Source: Mycobacterium cookii (lineage in GTDB: Bacteria > Actinomycetota > Actinomycetes > Mycobacteriales > Mycobacteriaceae). Taken from it: DNA of 64,000 nucleotides. This document shows, in pieces, positions 26,616 to 36,986 of the stretch (positions are counted from its first letter, which is position 1; each line of letters begins with the position of its first letter). Both the position numbers and the translations under genes were made by a program. A model generated the notes under the pieces. That model was not told where the DNA came from. It did not search any database and worked only from the letters and a program-made list of their open reading frames with translations. Where the stretch lies: positions 2,666,001-2,730,000 of the forward strand of contig NZ_AP022569.1 in NCBI RefSeq assembly GCF_010727945.1, in the 5' to 3' direction.

Positions 26616-27710
26616 GTGTCCGCCGTTCCCGCCCCCGAAACCGGCCCGGATGCCGGTGCGATCTGGCATTACGGTGATCCGCTGGGCGAACAGCGCACCG
26701 CCGAGACCGGGGCTGTGCTGGTGGATCGCTCACACCGCGGCGTGCTCACGCTGACCGGTGCCGACCGGCAGACCTGGCTGCACAGCATTTCGACGCAGCA
26801 CGTCGCCGAGCTTGCCGACGGCGCGAGCACCCAGAATCTCAGCCTCGACGGACAAGGCCGCGTCGAAGATCACTGGCTGCAAACCGAGTTGGGCGGCGTC
26901 AGTTATCTCGACACCGAGCCGTGGCGGGCCGCGCCGCTTCTGGACTATCTCCGCAAAATGGTGTTCTGGTCGGACGTCGCCGTCGCTCCGGCCGATCTGG
27001 CGGTGGTGTCGCTGCTGGGACCGAAGCTCAGCGAGCGGGCAGTGCTCGACGCACTCGGACTCGACACACTGCCCGCCGAGATGACCGCGACGCCGCTGGC
27101 CGGTGGCGGCTTTGCGCGCCGCATGACCGAGGCGGTACCGGGTCAGGTCGAGTTGGACGTACTGGTCGGCCGCGGTGACGTCGCCGATCTGCAGCGGCGG
27201 CTGACGCAGGCCGGCGTGCGCCCGGCCGGGGTGTGGGCGTATGAAGCCCACCGGGTCGCGGCGATCCGCCCGCGGCTCGGCGTCGACACCGACGAGCGCA
27301 CCATCCCACACGAGGTGGGCTGGATCGGCGGCCCCGGTCTGGGGGCCGTTCACCTCGACAAGGGCTGCTACCGCGGTCAGGAGACCGTCGCGCGGGTACA
27401 CAACCTGGGCAAACCGCCCCGGATGCTCACGCTGCTCCACCTGGACGGATCGGTGGACCGGCCGGTCACCGGGGACCCCGTGCTCGCGGGCGGCCGCGCG
27501 GTCGGCCGGCTCGGGACCGTCGTCGAACACGTCGATCTGGGCCCGGTGGCCCTGGCGTTGCTCAAGCGCGGGATCCCGGCCGACACCGCCCTGAGCACCG
27601 GTGCCGATGCCGACGTCGCGGCGATGATCGACGCTGCGTCACTCCCGACGCTCGACGGCCCCGGCGCCGGTCGGCTGGCCGTGGAACGACTTCGGGGAAC
27701 GGTGCGTTGA
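26616..27710 (+). CDS. ygfZ: YgfZ/GcvT-like folate-binding protein
   Basis: 364 aa, aminomethyltransferase-like fold. The YgfZ signature KGCYRGQE is at about residues 249-256, with its essential Cys. Family role: tetrahydrofolate-dependent maintenance of Fe-S enzymes such as MiaB. GTG start at 26616 with TAGAGT (26604-26609) 6 nt upstream indicates leaderless translation. Divergent from the aminodeoxychorismate lyase-like gene by 39 nt, pairing two folate-linked genes. Confidence 0.9.
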   Translation: MSAVPAPETGPDAGAIWHYGDPLGEQRTAETGAVLVDRSHRGVLTLTGADRQTWLHSISTQHVAELADGASTQNLSLDGQGRVEDHWLQTELGGVSYLDTEPWRAAPLLDYLRKMVFWSDVAVAPADLAVVSLLGPKLSERAVLDALGLDTLPAEMTATPLAGGGFARRMTEAVPGQVELDVLVGRGDVADLQRRLTQAGVRPAGVWAYEAHRVAAIRPRLGVDTDERTIPHEVGWIGGPGLGAVHLDKGCYRGQETVARVHNLGKPPRMLTLLHLDGSVDRPVTGDPVLAGGRAVGRLGTVVEHVDLGPVALALLKRGIPADTALSTGADADVAAMIDAASLPTLDGPGAGRLAVERLRGTVR

Positions 27711-27792
27711 CCGTCTACACGGCCCGCGGGGCGCAACAGCGCGCAACCACCGGGCACGGTAAACTGTCGCCAGGACAATAAAGACCACAGAT

Positions 27793-27821
27793 CGGAGCCG
27801 CCTACTTGTTGGGCCGCTCCG
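27793..27821 (+). promoter_or_regulatory. stem-loop in the 5' leader of the DUF3073 gene
   Basis: CGGAGC (27793-27798) pairs with GCTCCG (27816-27821), then a C-C mismatch and GCC/GGC, closing a 9-nt loop. A likely -10 TAAACT lies at 27760-27765, so the hairpin would sit near the start of a roughly 75-nt 5' UTR. A second short GGGGG-TT-CCCCC element overlaps the ribosome binding site at 27834-27845. Confidence 0.5.
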
Positions 27822-27844
27822 TTATTGCGCGAGGGGGTTCCCCC

Positions 27845-28012
27845 ATGGGCCGCGGCCGGGCTAAGGCGAAGCAGACCAAGGTTGCTCGAGAACTGAAGTA
27901 CAGCTCACCGCAGACCGATTTCGATCGGCTTCAGCAGGAGCTGTCCGGGTCGGGCAATGACGACGCCGACCAGTCGGAGGGCGACGATCCCTGGAGTGAC
28001 GAGCGTCGCTGA
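27845..28012 (+). CDS. DUF3073 small basic/acidic protein
   Basis: 55 aa: basic N-terminus MGRGRAKAKQTKVARELKY, acidic Asp/Glu/Ser-rich tail. Conserved across actinobacteria, function unknown; the charged, low-hydrophobicity composition suggests a nucleic acid or ribosome-associated peptide, unproven. ATG at 27845 fits the family start; a longer frame from 27806 is rejected because it reads through the leader hairpin. Equivalent of Rv0810c. Converges with purM. Confidence 0.85.
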   Translation: MGRGRAKAKQTKVARELKYSSPQTDFDRLQQELSGSGNDDADQSEGDDPWSDERR

Positions 28013-28048
28013 CGCCGTCCTCCGCGCGCATCGGCGTCGAGCCGAAGT

Positions 28049-29128
<1,080 letters not shown>

Positions 29129-29193
29129 CGCGATAAAGGCTACCGGTCGGCGCTCAGCGCGGGTATCGCCACTCTTGCCAATAAACCGTAAGG

Positions 29194-30747
29194 CTATGGA
29201 TGCCTGAGCACGGCGGCCTGCTCGGCCTCCGGCGAGATCTCGAGGGCGGCGATGTCCGGATGTCCGACACCACGGGCAGCGTTGGCGAGCATTTGCTCGA
29301 TCACGTTCTTGCCCAACGCCGTTTCCCTCGGCAAATCGATCGGATACTTGCCGTCGAAGCAGGCCGAGCAGAGCCGCGACGTGGGTTGCTCGGTTGCGGC
29401 GGTCAGGCCGCGCAGCGAGATGTAACCCAGGGTGTCGGCGTTGATGGCATGCCGGACCGCTTCGAGCATCTCGTCTTCGTCCTCGACGGCGTTCGCGATC
29501 AACTCGGCCGGCGACGGGAAGTCGATGCCGTAGAAGCACGGCCACTTCACCGGCGGCGACGCAATCCGCACGTGCACCTCGACGGCGCCGGCCTCCCGCA
29601 GCATCCTGACCAGAGCCCGCTGGGTGTTGCCGCGCACGATCGAGTCGTCGACGACGATCAGCCGCTTGCCGCGGATGACCTCCTTGAGCGGATTGAGCTT
29701 CAACCGGATGCCGAGCTGGCGGATGGTCTGCGACGGCTGGATGAAGGTGCGACCGACGTAGGCGTTCTTCATCAGGCCCTGGCCGTAGGGGATGCCGGAC
29801 TCCTGCGCGTAGCCGACCGCGGCCGGGATGCCGGATTCCGGGACACCGATCACCAGGTCGGCGTCGATCGGGCTTTCGCGGGCCAGGCGGCGGCCGATCT
29901 CGAGCCGGGCGCCGTGCACCGATCGGCCTGCGATCGTGCTGTCCGGCCGGGCCAGGTAGACGTATTCGAAGATGCAGCCCTTGGGTTCGGGATTGGCGAA
30001 GCGGGTCGAGCGGACGCCGTCGGCGTCGATCGCCAGCAGTTCGCCCGGCTCGATGTCGCGGACGAACGAGGCGCCGACGATGTCGAGGGCCGCGGTCTCC
30101 GAGGCGACCACCCAGCCGCGGTCCAGCCGACCCAGCGACAGCGGCCGCACGCCGTACGGGTCGCGGGCGGCGTAGAGGGTGTTCTCGTCCATGAAGGTCA
30201 GGCAGAACGCGCCGCGCACGGTCGGCAGTAGTTCCAGCGCAGCCTGCTCCAGGCTGGAATCGGCTGCCCCGTGCGCCAACAGCGCGCCCAGCATGTCGGA
30301 GTCGGTGTTCGCCGCGCCGGGGGCCTTGGCGCTGATCAGTCCGGCCTCCCGGGCACGGGTGACAAGGTCAGCGCTGTTGACCAGATTGCCGTTGTGCCCC
30401 AACGCAACTCCGGTGCCGGCCGCGGTGTTGCGGAACACCGGCTGGGCGTTCTCCCAGGTGGTGGATCCGCTGGTGGAGTATCGGCAGTGCCCGACGGCGA
30501 CGTGGCCGTCCATCGCGGCCAGCGTCTGCTCGTCGAAGACCTGGCTGACCAGCCCGAGATCCTTGAACACCAGCACCTGCGATCCGTCGGCGACCGCGAT
30601 GCCCGCGGCCTCCTGACCGCGATGCTGCAGGGCGTAGAGGCCGTAGTAGGCGAGTTTGGCGACTTGTTCCCCGGGGGCCCAGACGCCGAATACTCCGCAT
30701 TCTTCGCCGGGTGGATTCTCGTCGGGCACTGGCAGCTCTGTGGTCAC
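29194..30747 (-). CDS. purF: amidophosphoribosyltransferase PurF
   Basis: 517 aa. A short propeptide (about 16 residues) precedes the nucleophile Cys in EECGVFG, as in the processed Fe-S type enzymes; Ntn glutaminase domain to about 240, then the PRT domain with VVDDSIVRGNT (about 380-390). Conserved Cys residues in the C-terminal half (GLTAATEQPTSRLCSACF) are consistent with a 4Fe-4S ligand set. First committed step of purine synthesis. Confidence 0.95.
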   Translation of the reverse strand: MTTELPVPDENPPGEECGVFGVWAPGEQVAKLAYYGLYALQHRGQEAAGIAVADGSQVLVFKDLGLVSQVFDEQTLAAMDGHVAVGHCRYSTSGSTTWENAQPVFRNTAAGTGVALGHNGNLVNSADLVTRAREAGLISAKAPGAANTDSDMLGALLAHGAADSSLEQAALELLPTVRGAFCLTFMDENTLYAARDPYGVRPLSLGRLDRGWVVASETAALDIVGASFVRDIEPGELLAIDADGVRSTRFANPEPKGCIFEYVYLARPDSTIAGRSVHGARLEIGRRLARESPIDADLVIGVPESGIPAAVGYAQESGIPYGQGLMKNAYVGRTFIQPSQTIRQLGIRLKLNPLKEVIRGKRLIVVDDSIVRGNTQRALVRMLREAGAVEVHVRIASPPVKWPCFYGIDFPSPAELIANAVEDEDEMLEAVRHAINADTLGYISLRGLTAATEQPTSRLCSACFDGKYPIDLPRETALGKNVIEQMLANAARGVGHPDIAALEISPEAEQAAVLRHP

Positions 30748-30928
30748 GGTGCGGCGGCTCCCTGAGGGCGGATGGCGACAAGACGAAGTCTACGGAAACG
30801 GCGAGCGTGTTAACGAATCGATCCGGCGTGTTGCGCCATCTCGGAGCCGATTTGCTCAGCTCAGGAGCCCCAGGCTAGGCCAGATGTCGCATACGCCACA
30901 CAGGTCCCTAGCTGGCTCGGCAGAGCAG
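30748..30928. promoter_or_regulatory. 181-nt region upstream of purF
   Basis: Non-coding stretch that must carry the purF promoter (minus strand). I see no riboswitch, repeat or terminator that I can support. Confidence 0.35.
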
Positions 30929-32497
30929 TTAGCCCACCGCCCGATCGTCGAGCGCCTGATATGCCGCGTTATACCCGGGAGTAAAGGTGATACCAGGACC
31001 GCCGTGGCACCCGGCGCTTGCCAAATACAGTCCTTCAACCGGAATCGGCAGGTCGATGAAGCCCTTGGGTCCGGGCCGGTTCGGCCCCATCAGGTCCGGA
31101 TGCAACAGTCCGTGACAGAAATCGCCCGACGGGGCGCCGAACATCGTCTGCATGTGATACGGCGCGAACGTTATGTGCCGGATGACGATGTCCCGGAAGT
31201 TGGGCGCAACGCGGGTGATCTTCTCGATAACCCGTTGCGCCATCTCATTTTTCAGACGGCCGTGCTGGTCTCGGCTGGCTTCGACGGGAAACGCATACGC
31301 ATACGCGCTCGCGGCGTGCTTGCCGGCCGGCGCCAGACCGGGGTCCATGCAGGACGGTATCTGCATACCGAGCGACGGATTGTCGGGCACCAATCCGTGG
31401 GTGCACATCTCCCACTGACGTTGCTGTTCTTCGGGTGAGCCGAAGATCCCGATGGACTGCTGCATACCGGGCTCGTTGAGCAGCTCGTAGGGCGGAGCGA
31501 ACTCCGGCAGTCCGTCGAGAGCGAAATGCATTTGGATGAATGCCGCGCGGTGGTCGCGACCGCTCAGCCTCGCGATCAAGTCCGCGGGCAGGCAGTCCGC
31601 GCCGACGAGATCGGTGAGAGTGAGGTCGGGCGCGAGGTTCGAGACCACAACGGGTGCGCTGATCGTTGACCCGTCGCGGAGTCGGACACCGGTGACGCGG
31701 TCGTTTTCCACCAGGATCTTGTCGACTTTGGTCCGGAAGCGCATCTCGCCGCCGCGGGAGACGAATAGCTCGTGCAGGTGTTCGGTGAGCGCACCGATAC
31801 CGCCGGCGAGCTTGGTCATCATCGCGGTGTTGTCGTCGGGCACTGCCAGTGCGAAGGCCAGGCAGGTCGCGCTGCCGGGCGTGTACGGACCGCGATAGGT
31901 GGAGTTGACGGCCAGGAACGCGAGCATCCCGCGCATGATTGCGTGCTTTTCTCTGTCCGGCAGGCAGCGGTCGATGGCGTCCATCGCCGAGCCGAACAGC
32001 ATCTGATGAATGGCGGCACGTTCGGCTTCGTTGGCCGCGCAGGCGTACATCTCGTCGAGGGTTTTCGGCGGTGTGCGTACCTCGAACCGGCCCAGCGCTT
32101 TCGCGGGCCCTTGACTCCAGGCGATCAACTCGGCCATGCCCATGATCGCGTCGGCGCCGTGTTTCTCGCCGAGATGCGTCATCAGCTGCATCGGATCGCG
32201 GTAGAAGACCATCGGCTCCTCACCGGACTCGCCGATGTTTACCGACATCACTTCGGCGTCGACGGTCGGAAGAGCGTCCAGACCAAGCTCTTTGGTGATC
32301 TGGGGGGCGGTGGGAAATTGCACCGATCCCGCGATCTCGTAGCGGAATCCGTCGATGAGTTCGACCGTCGCGGCCATTCCACCGCTGTAGGTGTTGGCCT
32401 CCAGGCAGAGCGTGCGCAGGCCCGCACCCTGCAGGATGGCCGCCGCCGTCAGGCCATTGTGCCCAGCGCCGACAACGATCGCGTCATAGTCAGACAT
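30929..32497 (-). CDS. phytoene-desaturase-like FAD oxidoreductase
   Basis: 522 aa. N-terminal dinucleotide fold VVGAGHNGLTAAAILQGAG (about 8-26), the amine-oxidase/CrtI-type segment YSGGMAATVEL, and the C-terminal GLYLASAGCHGGPGITFTPGYNAA flavin motif. Family members dehydrogenate carotenoids or other hydrophobic substrates; the substrate here is unknown. ATG 32497 preferred over 32524 because the twin TetR operators occupy the intervening DNA. Divergent from a TetR gene that probably represses it. Not part of the Rv0803-Rv0808 order, hence an accessory insertion. Confidence 0.85.
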   Translation of the reverse strand: MSDYDAIVVGAGHNGLTAAAILQGAGLRTLCLEANTYSGGMAATVELIDGFRYEIAGSVQFPTAPQITKELGLDALPTVDAEVMSVNIGESGEEPMVFYRDPMQLMTHLGEKHGADAIMGMAELIAWSQGPAKALGRFEVRTPPKTLDEMYACAANEAERAAIHQMLFGSAMDAIDRCLPDREKHAIMRGMLAFLAVNSTYRGPYTPGSATCLAFALAVPDDNTAMMTKLAGGIGALTEHLHELFVSRGGEMRFRTKVDKILVENDRVTGVRLRDGSTISAPVVVSNLAPDLTLTDLVGADCLPADLIARLSGRDHRAAFIQMHFALDGLPEFAPPYELLNEPGMQQSIGIFGSPEEQQRQWEMCTHGLVPDNPSLGMQIPSCMDPGLAPAGKHAASAYAYAFPVEASRDQHGRLKNEMAQRVIEKITRVAPNFRDIVIRHITFAPYHMQTMFGAPSGDFCHGLLHPDLMGPNRPGPKGFIDLPIPVEGLYLASAGCHGGPGITFTPGYNAAYQALDDRAVG

Positions 32498-32509
32498 GCT
32501 GGCAGAATA

Positions 32510-32548
32510 TGTCAGTACTGACACATTTGGAAGATGTCAGCCCTGACA
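32510..32548. promoter_or_regulatory. twin TetR operators TGTCAG-N2-CTGACA
   Basis: Two 14-bp palindromes: TGTCAGTACTGACA (32510-32523) and TGTCAGCCCTGACA (32535-32548), 25 bp centre to centre. They lie between the oxidoreductase start (32497) and the tetR start (32581), where a shared repressor would act on both. Confidence 0.75.
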
Positions 32549-32580
32549 TGCTACGGAACTTCGAGATAACATCTGGCGCG

Positions 32581-33180
32581 ATGACAGAGCCGACCAACCT
32601 TCATGAGCTGCGCCGGCGATCGACGCATGTGGCGTTACGCCGGGTAGCGCTGGCGCAGTTCGCCAGCAAGGGGTTCGCCAATGTGACGGTGACGCAGCTG
32701 GCCACCGAAGCCGGCGTCACCGAGCGGACTTTCTTCCGGCACTTCCCCAGCAAGGAAGCCGTTCTGTTCCAGGATTACGACACCCACCTGGAATGGCTGG
32801 CTGAGGCGTTGTCGCAACGACCCGCATCGGAGTCGCTGTTCGATGCCGTGTTAGCGAGCGTGGCGACTTTTCCGCACGACGTGGAGGTGGTTCGCCAAGC
32901 CGCGCTGGCCCGTTCGACGTTGATATCCGCCGAACGCATCGCCGCGCATTTGCGCGTCGTGCAGTCGTCCTTCGCCACGGTGCTGACCGACTTCATCAAG
33001 ACGCGCTACGCGGGCGTTGCCAACCTGGACCTCGTCGCCGAGGTCGCGGGAGCCACCCTCGCAGCGGCTCTTGTGATGGCCGTCCAACGATGGGGTGACG
33101 ACGGCTGTACCGGGGATCTCGGCGAAATCGTCGCCACCAGTGTCGATCTGGTGCGTTCTGGATTTGCGCCGCTGGCCTAG
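32581..33180 (+). CDS. TetR-family regulator divergent from the oxidoreductase
   Basis: 199 aa. HTH about 30-60 (VTVTQLATEAGVTERTFFRHFPSKEAVL in part) plus a helical ligand domain with the conserved tail seen in mycobacterial TetR/AcrR proteins. ATG 32581 selected: the longer frame starting at 32509 would overlap both operators. Two palindromes upstream suggest auto- and cross-repression. The gene ends 16 nt before the IS element. Confidence 0.85.
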   Translation: MTEPTNLHELRRRSTHVALRRVALAQFASKGFANVTVTQLATEAGVTERTFFRHFPSKEAVLFQDYDTHLEWLAEALSQRPASESLFDAVLASVATFPHDVEVVRQAALARSTLISAERIAAHLRVVQSSFATVLTDFIKTRYAGVANLDLVAEVAGATLAAALVMAVQRWGDDGCTGDLGEIVATSVDLVRSGFAPLA

Positions 33181-33181
33181 G

Positions 33182-33205
33182 TGTACTGACCTAGCTGTAC
33201 TGACC
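33182..33205 (+). repeat. duplicated IS end (TGTACTGACC twice) at left IS border
   Basis: TGTACTGACC occurs at 33182-33191 and again at 33196-33205, 14 bp apart, each preceded by CCTAG. Either copy could be the left inverted repeat; the inner one pairs best with the target duplication described for the element. Confidence 0.7.
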
Positions 33206-34289
33206 TGAGAGGTTAGGTACGCGGGTGGCGGGTGGTTGGCCGCCGAGTGCGGTGTGGCCGCGGTGGAAATTGTAGGTGTGCAGCCAGGTGGTGAATTCCT
33301 GGCAGCGTTCGGCGTCGCTGCGGTAGAGCCGGGCGTAGGCCCATTCGTTGGCCAGGGTGCGGTGAAACCGCTCTACTTTGCCGTTGGTCTGGGGTCGATA
33401 GGGTCGGGTCCGGCGATGTTCGATGTGACCCAGGGCGTCAGCAAAGGCGTGCGAGCGGTAGCAGGAGCCGTTGTCGGTCAACACTTTCCGTACGGTGATG
33501 CCGGATTCGGCGAACCATGCGTTAGCGCGCAGCCAAAACCCTGCTGCGGTGTCTTTTCGCTCGTCGGCCAGCAGCTCGCTGTAGGCCAGTCGAGAGTGTG
33601 CATCCAGGGCGGTATGTAGGAAGTGATAGCCGCGCACAGGATTGCGGTACCCGTTGCGTTTCCCGCTGGACTTATCGGCCTGGGGTGACGTTGGCCTACC
33701 GAGCGGCCCAACATGCGCCAACCACCGCCGGCGGGAATCTTGCCCAGCTTTTTGACGTCGACATGAACCAGATCCCCACAGTGCTCGGAGTGCATGCGGC
33801 GCACGACGCGCCCGGTCGGGCGATCCAGCCAGCGTAATTTGGCCAGCCGATATCGGGTCAGGACCCGATGCACCGTCGAGGATGAATTCCGAGCAGGTAA
33901 CCGATACGTGCTGGTCCCCAGCGTCGAGTAACACGCACCCCGATGATGCGCCGCTCGGTGCGCGTCGGGGTCCGGTTGGGGCTGTGATGCGGGCGCGAGG
34001 ACCGATCGGCCATGCCGGCCTCACCGAACGCGCGATACCGGCTTGCCCAGCGCGCCGCGGTGCTCACCGCAACCTGGAAGCGCTCTGCGGCCCGCCGCAG
34101 CGGCCAACCATCCTCGACAACACAACGCGCTAAACGCAGACGGCCCAGCTCCGACAAAGGGGCATTACGGTGAGACACGAAGACCTCCGGTGTGTGAGTG
34201 CTTTCCTAGACAGCTCGCACTTCACTCGGAGGTCTTCGCTTTGTCACCACACCACGCCGTCACCAACGTCCGTGGTCAGTACACCTAGC
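33190..34289. mobile_element. IS481-family insertion sequence with 6-bp target duplication
   Basis: Terminal inverted repeats begin TGTACTGACC at 33196 and end GGTCAGTACA at 34283 (10 bp perfect, then partial). The sequence CCTAGC flanks both ends (33190-33195 and 34284-34289), giving a 1088-bp element with a 6-bp target duplication. It inserted exactly at the stop codon end of the SCP-like gene and behind a TetR gene. It carries one transposase gene on the minus strand, broken by frameshifts. The preserved duplication argues for a fairly recent insertion despite the decayed transposase. Confidence 0.85.
33191..34178 (-). pseudogene. IS481-family transposase, two frameshifts
   Basis: Starting at GTG 34178, the product spreads over three frames. 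Frame 1 (34178 to about 33880) carries an HTH N-terminus ending in GIHPR; frame 2 (to about 33700) continues with VHRVLTRYRLAKLRW and VDVKKLGKIP (first Asp of the DDE core); frame 3 (to 33191) has DAHSRLAYSELLADE (second Asp) and the third acidic residue near QTNGKVERFHRTL (Glu). Shifts lie near 33878 (one base missing between CCT and CGACGGTGCAT) and near 33700. The IS481 family uses one ORF, so this is inactivation rather than programmed frameshifting. Confidence 0.85.
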
Positions 34290-34680
34290 CGGCTAGCCGC
34301 ACGAGCGGTAGCCAGATCTGAATCTCATTGGCCCTCGAGCCGGATAGCTGGACCGTCCCGGCGGCGCTCGCCTCTGTCAACTGCAGCAGCCCGGTCGCCA
34401 GCAGTAACCAGGTTCGAGGATCGGTCTCGACCACGTTGGGCGGCGTGCCTCGGGTATGCCTCGGCCCAGAAATACACTGCACTGCGACGAACGGGGGAAT
34501 CCGGACCTCGACGCTGGCGCCCGGCGCGGCCGCGGCCAGCGTCCGCGCGGTGAGCCGAACCGCCGCGGCCAGAGCCACGCGATTCGGCGCGGGACCTGTG
34601 TCGTCGCGTAACCAGCCTTCAATAACGCGGACGGCGTCGCGGGTTTTGGCCGGATCGGCGTGCTGGCGGGCGGCGCTCAT
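34285..34680 (-). CDS. SCP-like sterol-carrier-family protein (Rv0807 type)
   Basis: 131 aa. Matches the small actinobacterial SCP family found beside purine genes: [15 protein letters not shown], then [31 protein letters not shown] and GSRANEI-like C-terminus. Function unknown. ATG 34680 overlaps the purL stop (ATGA), so it is translationally coupled to purL. Its own stop (34285-34287) lies inside the 6-bp target duplication of the IS element; the length is normal, so the insertion appears harmless to the protein but separates it from downstream DNA. Confidence 0.85.
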   Translation of the reverse strand: MSAARQHADPAKTRDAVRVIEGWLRDDTGPAPNRVALAAAVRLTARTLAAAAPGASVEVRIPPFVAVQCISGPRHTRGTPPNVVETDPRTWLLLATGLLQLTEASAAGTVQLSGSRANEIQIWLPLVRLAG

Positions 34681-36950
34681 CGCAGTAGTGCGGCCAGCAC
34701 TCCTTCGGACGTGCTGCGCAGCTCCGCCAGCGGCACGGTGAACAGTCCTTGGACCTCCACCGCGTCCGAACCTCGATCGACGACGCCGATCCGGGTGGCC
34801 GGCAGGCCGCGCGCTGCGCACAACTCCTGGAAGCGGGTCTCCTCGGTATGGGGCACGGCGACCAGCACCCGGCCGGCAGACTCGGAGAACAGCATGACAA
34901 ACGGGTCGGCATCCTCGGGAAGCACGATGCGACAACCGGTTTCGCCCGCCAGCGCAGATTCGACGATCGCCTGCGCCAATCCGCCCTCCGACAAATCGTG
35001 CGCCGCGGAGACCAGCCCGTCACGGCAGGCGGTGCTGAGCACGTCGGCCAGCAGCTGTTCGCGCGCCAGGTCGACCGTCGGCGGGAGGCCGCCCAGATGG
35101 TCCGCGGTGACTTGCGCCCAGATCGAGCCGTCGAGTTCGTCGCGGGTATCGCCGAGCAGAATCAGCGTCTCGCCCGGTTGGGTGCCGAAGGACGTGGGCA
35201 GACGTCGGCTCACATCATCCAGGACGCCCAACACACCCACCACCGGCGTGGGCATGATCGCCGTCGTCCCGGTCTGGTTGTAGAAGCTGACGTTGCCGCC
35301 GGTGACCGGAATGCCCAGTGCCACACAGCCGTCCGCCAATCCGCGGACGGCTTCGGAGAACTGCCACATCACCCCGGGGTCCTCCGGTGATCCGAAGTTG
35401 AGGCAGTTGGTCACCGCGACCGGGGTGGCGCCGGTGACGGCGACGTTGCGGTACGCCTCGGCGAGCGCGAGCTGGGCGCCGGTGTAGGGGTCCAAGTAGG
35501 TGTAGCGGCCCGACGCGTCGGTCGAGATCGCGATGCCGCGACCGGTGGTCTCATCGACACGCAGGACGCCGCCGTCGGCATGCTCGGCCAACACGGTGTT
35601 GCCGCGCACGTAGCGGTCGTACTGCTCGGTGATGTAGGAACGGCTGCACAGGTGCGGACTGCCCAGCAGCGCAAGCAAAGTCGCGCGCAACTCGTCGCCG
35701 GTCTTCGGCCTGGTGAGGCCGGTGGAGCGGTCGGCGTTGAGCGCATCCTGCGATTCCGGGCGAGCGACGGGACGCTGATAGACCGGACCCTCGTGCGCGA
35801 CGGTCCGCGGCGGCACGTCGACGACGGTCTCGCCGTGCCAGGTGATCCGCAGCCGGTCGCCGTCGGTGACCTCGCCGATGGTGGTCGCCAGCACCTCCCA
35901 TTTGCGACATACCGCCATGAACGCGTCGACGTTCTCCGGCGCCACCACCGCACACATCCGTTCCTGCGACTCGCTGGACAAAATCTCGGCGGGCGTCATG
36001 TTCGCCGCGCGCAGCGGAACGGTGTCCAGGTCGATGTGCATGCCGCCGTCACCGGCTGATGCCAATTCAGAAGTCGCACAGGATATTCCAGCACCGCCGA
36101 GATCCTGGATACCGATCACCAGGCCGGCGGAATACAGCTCGAGACAGCATTCGATGAGCACCTTCTCCATGAAGGGGTCACCCACCTGAACCGACGGTAG
36201 CTTCTTTCGCCCGCCGCCCGACTCGTCACCACCGAAGGTTTCCGACGCCAGCACCGACACACCGCCGATGCCGTCGAGTCCGGTCCGCGCCCCGAACAGG
36301 ATGATCTTGTTGCCCGCGCCGGAAGCGAACGCCAGGTGCAGGTCTTCGGTGCGGAGCACGCCGACGCACAGCGCGTTGACCAGGGGGTTGCCGGCATAGC
36401 AGGCGTCGAAAACGGTCTCGCCGCCGATGTTCGGCAAGCCCAGCGAATTGCCGTAGCCGCCGATGCCCCGCACCACGCCGTCAAGCACGCGGCGGGTATC
36501 GGGGGCGTCGGCGGCGCCGAACCGCAGCTGGTCCATCACCGCGACCGGCCGCGCGCCCATCGCCATGATGTCGCGGACGATGCCGCCGACACCGGTGGCC
36601 GCGCCCTGGTACGGCTCGACGTAGGAGGGGTGGTTGTGTGACTCGACTTTGAACGTGACCGCCCAGCCGTCGCCGATGTCGACGACGCCGGCGTTCTCGC
36701 CGATCCCGGCCAACATGCCGGCCCGCATCTGTTCGGTAGTGGTCTCACCGAAATAGCGCAGGTGCACCTTGGACGATTTGTAGGAGCAGTGCTCGCTCCA
36801 CATCACCGAGTACATGGCCAGCTCGGCGTCGGTCGGCCGGCGACCGAGGATGTCACGGATCCGCTGATACTCGTCCTCTTTGAGGCCGAGCTCGCGGAAC
36901 GGTTGCGGGTGGTCGGGGGTGGCCGCGGCGTGCTCGACGGTATCGATCAC
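34677..36950 (-). CDS. purL: phosphoribosylformylglycinamidine synthase subunit PurL
   Basis: 757 aa, the small PurL form that works with PurS and PurQ (both encoded at 52-53 kb). N-terminal [12 protein letters not shown] (about 53-64), [27 protein letters not shown] (in pieces), [10 protein letters not shown], and a second AIRS-like half. GTG start 36950 overlaps the stop of a leaderless 9-codon ORF (GTGA), so its translation is probably coupled to that uORF. Confidence 0.95.
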   Translation of the reverse strand: MIDTVEHAAATPDHPQPFRELGLKEDEYQRIRDILGRRPTDAELAMYSVMWSEHCSYKSSKVHLRYFGETTTEQMRAGMLAGIGENAGVVDIGDGWAVTFKVESHNHPSYVEPYQGAATGVGGIVRDIMAMGARPVAVMDQLRFGAADAPDTRRVLDGVVRGIGGYGNSLGLPNIGGETVFDACYAGNPLVNALCVGVLRTEDLHLAFASGAGNKIILFGARTGLDGIGGVSVLASETFGGDESGGGRKKLPSVQVGDPFMEKVLIECCLELYSAGLVIGIQDLGGAGISCATSELASAGDGGMHIDLDTVPLRAANMTPAEILSSESQERMCAVVAPENVDAFMAVCRKWEVLATTIGEVTDGDRLRITWHGETVVDVPPRTVAHEGPVYQRPVARPESQDALNADRSTGLTRPKTGDELRATLLALLGSPHLCSRSYITEQYDRYVRGNTVLAEHADGGVLRVDETTGRGIAISTDASGRYTYLDPYTGAQLALAEAYRNVAVTGATPVAVTNCLNFGSPEDPGVMWQFSEAVRGLADGCVALGIPVTGGNVSFYNQTGTTAIMPTPVVGVLGVLDDVSRRLPTSFGTQPGETLILLGDTRDELDGSIWAQVTADHLGGLPPTVDLAREQLLADVLSTACRDGLVSAAHDLSEGGLAQAIVESALAGETGCRIVLPEDADPFVMLFSESAGRVLVAVPHTEETRFQELCAARGLPATRIGVVDRGSDAVEVQGLFTVPLAELRSTSEGVLAALLR

Positions 36951-36976
36951 CTGGTTGCGCTTCCGGAGGCAGTCAC
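36947..36976 (-). CDS. leaderless 9-codon upstream ORF of purL
   Basis: GTG at 36976 to TGA 36949-36947 encodes [10 protein letters not shown] perfect -10 TAGACT (36989-36984) lies 7 nt before it, so transcription would begin on its start codon. Its stop overlaps the purL GTG (GTGA), which forces termination-reinitiation coupling. The TAG of the upstream XRE gene stop is part of the same -10. Confidence 0.6.
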   Translation of the reverse strand: MTASGSATR

Positions 36977-36986
36977 GGTGGACAGT

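Noticed and set aside
33478..34024. Programmed frameshifting in the transposase
   Set aside because: IS481-family elements use a single ORF, and two shifts in different directions without slippery heptamers indicate decay.
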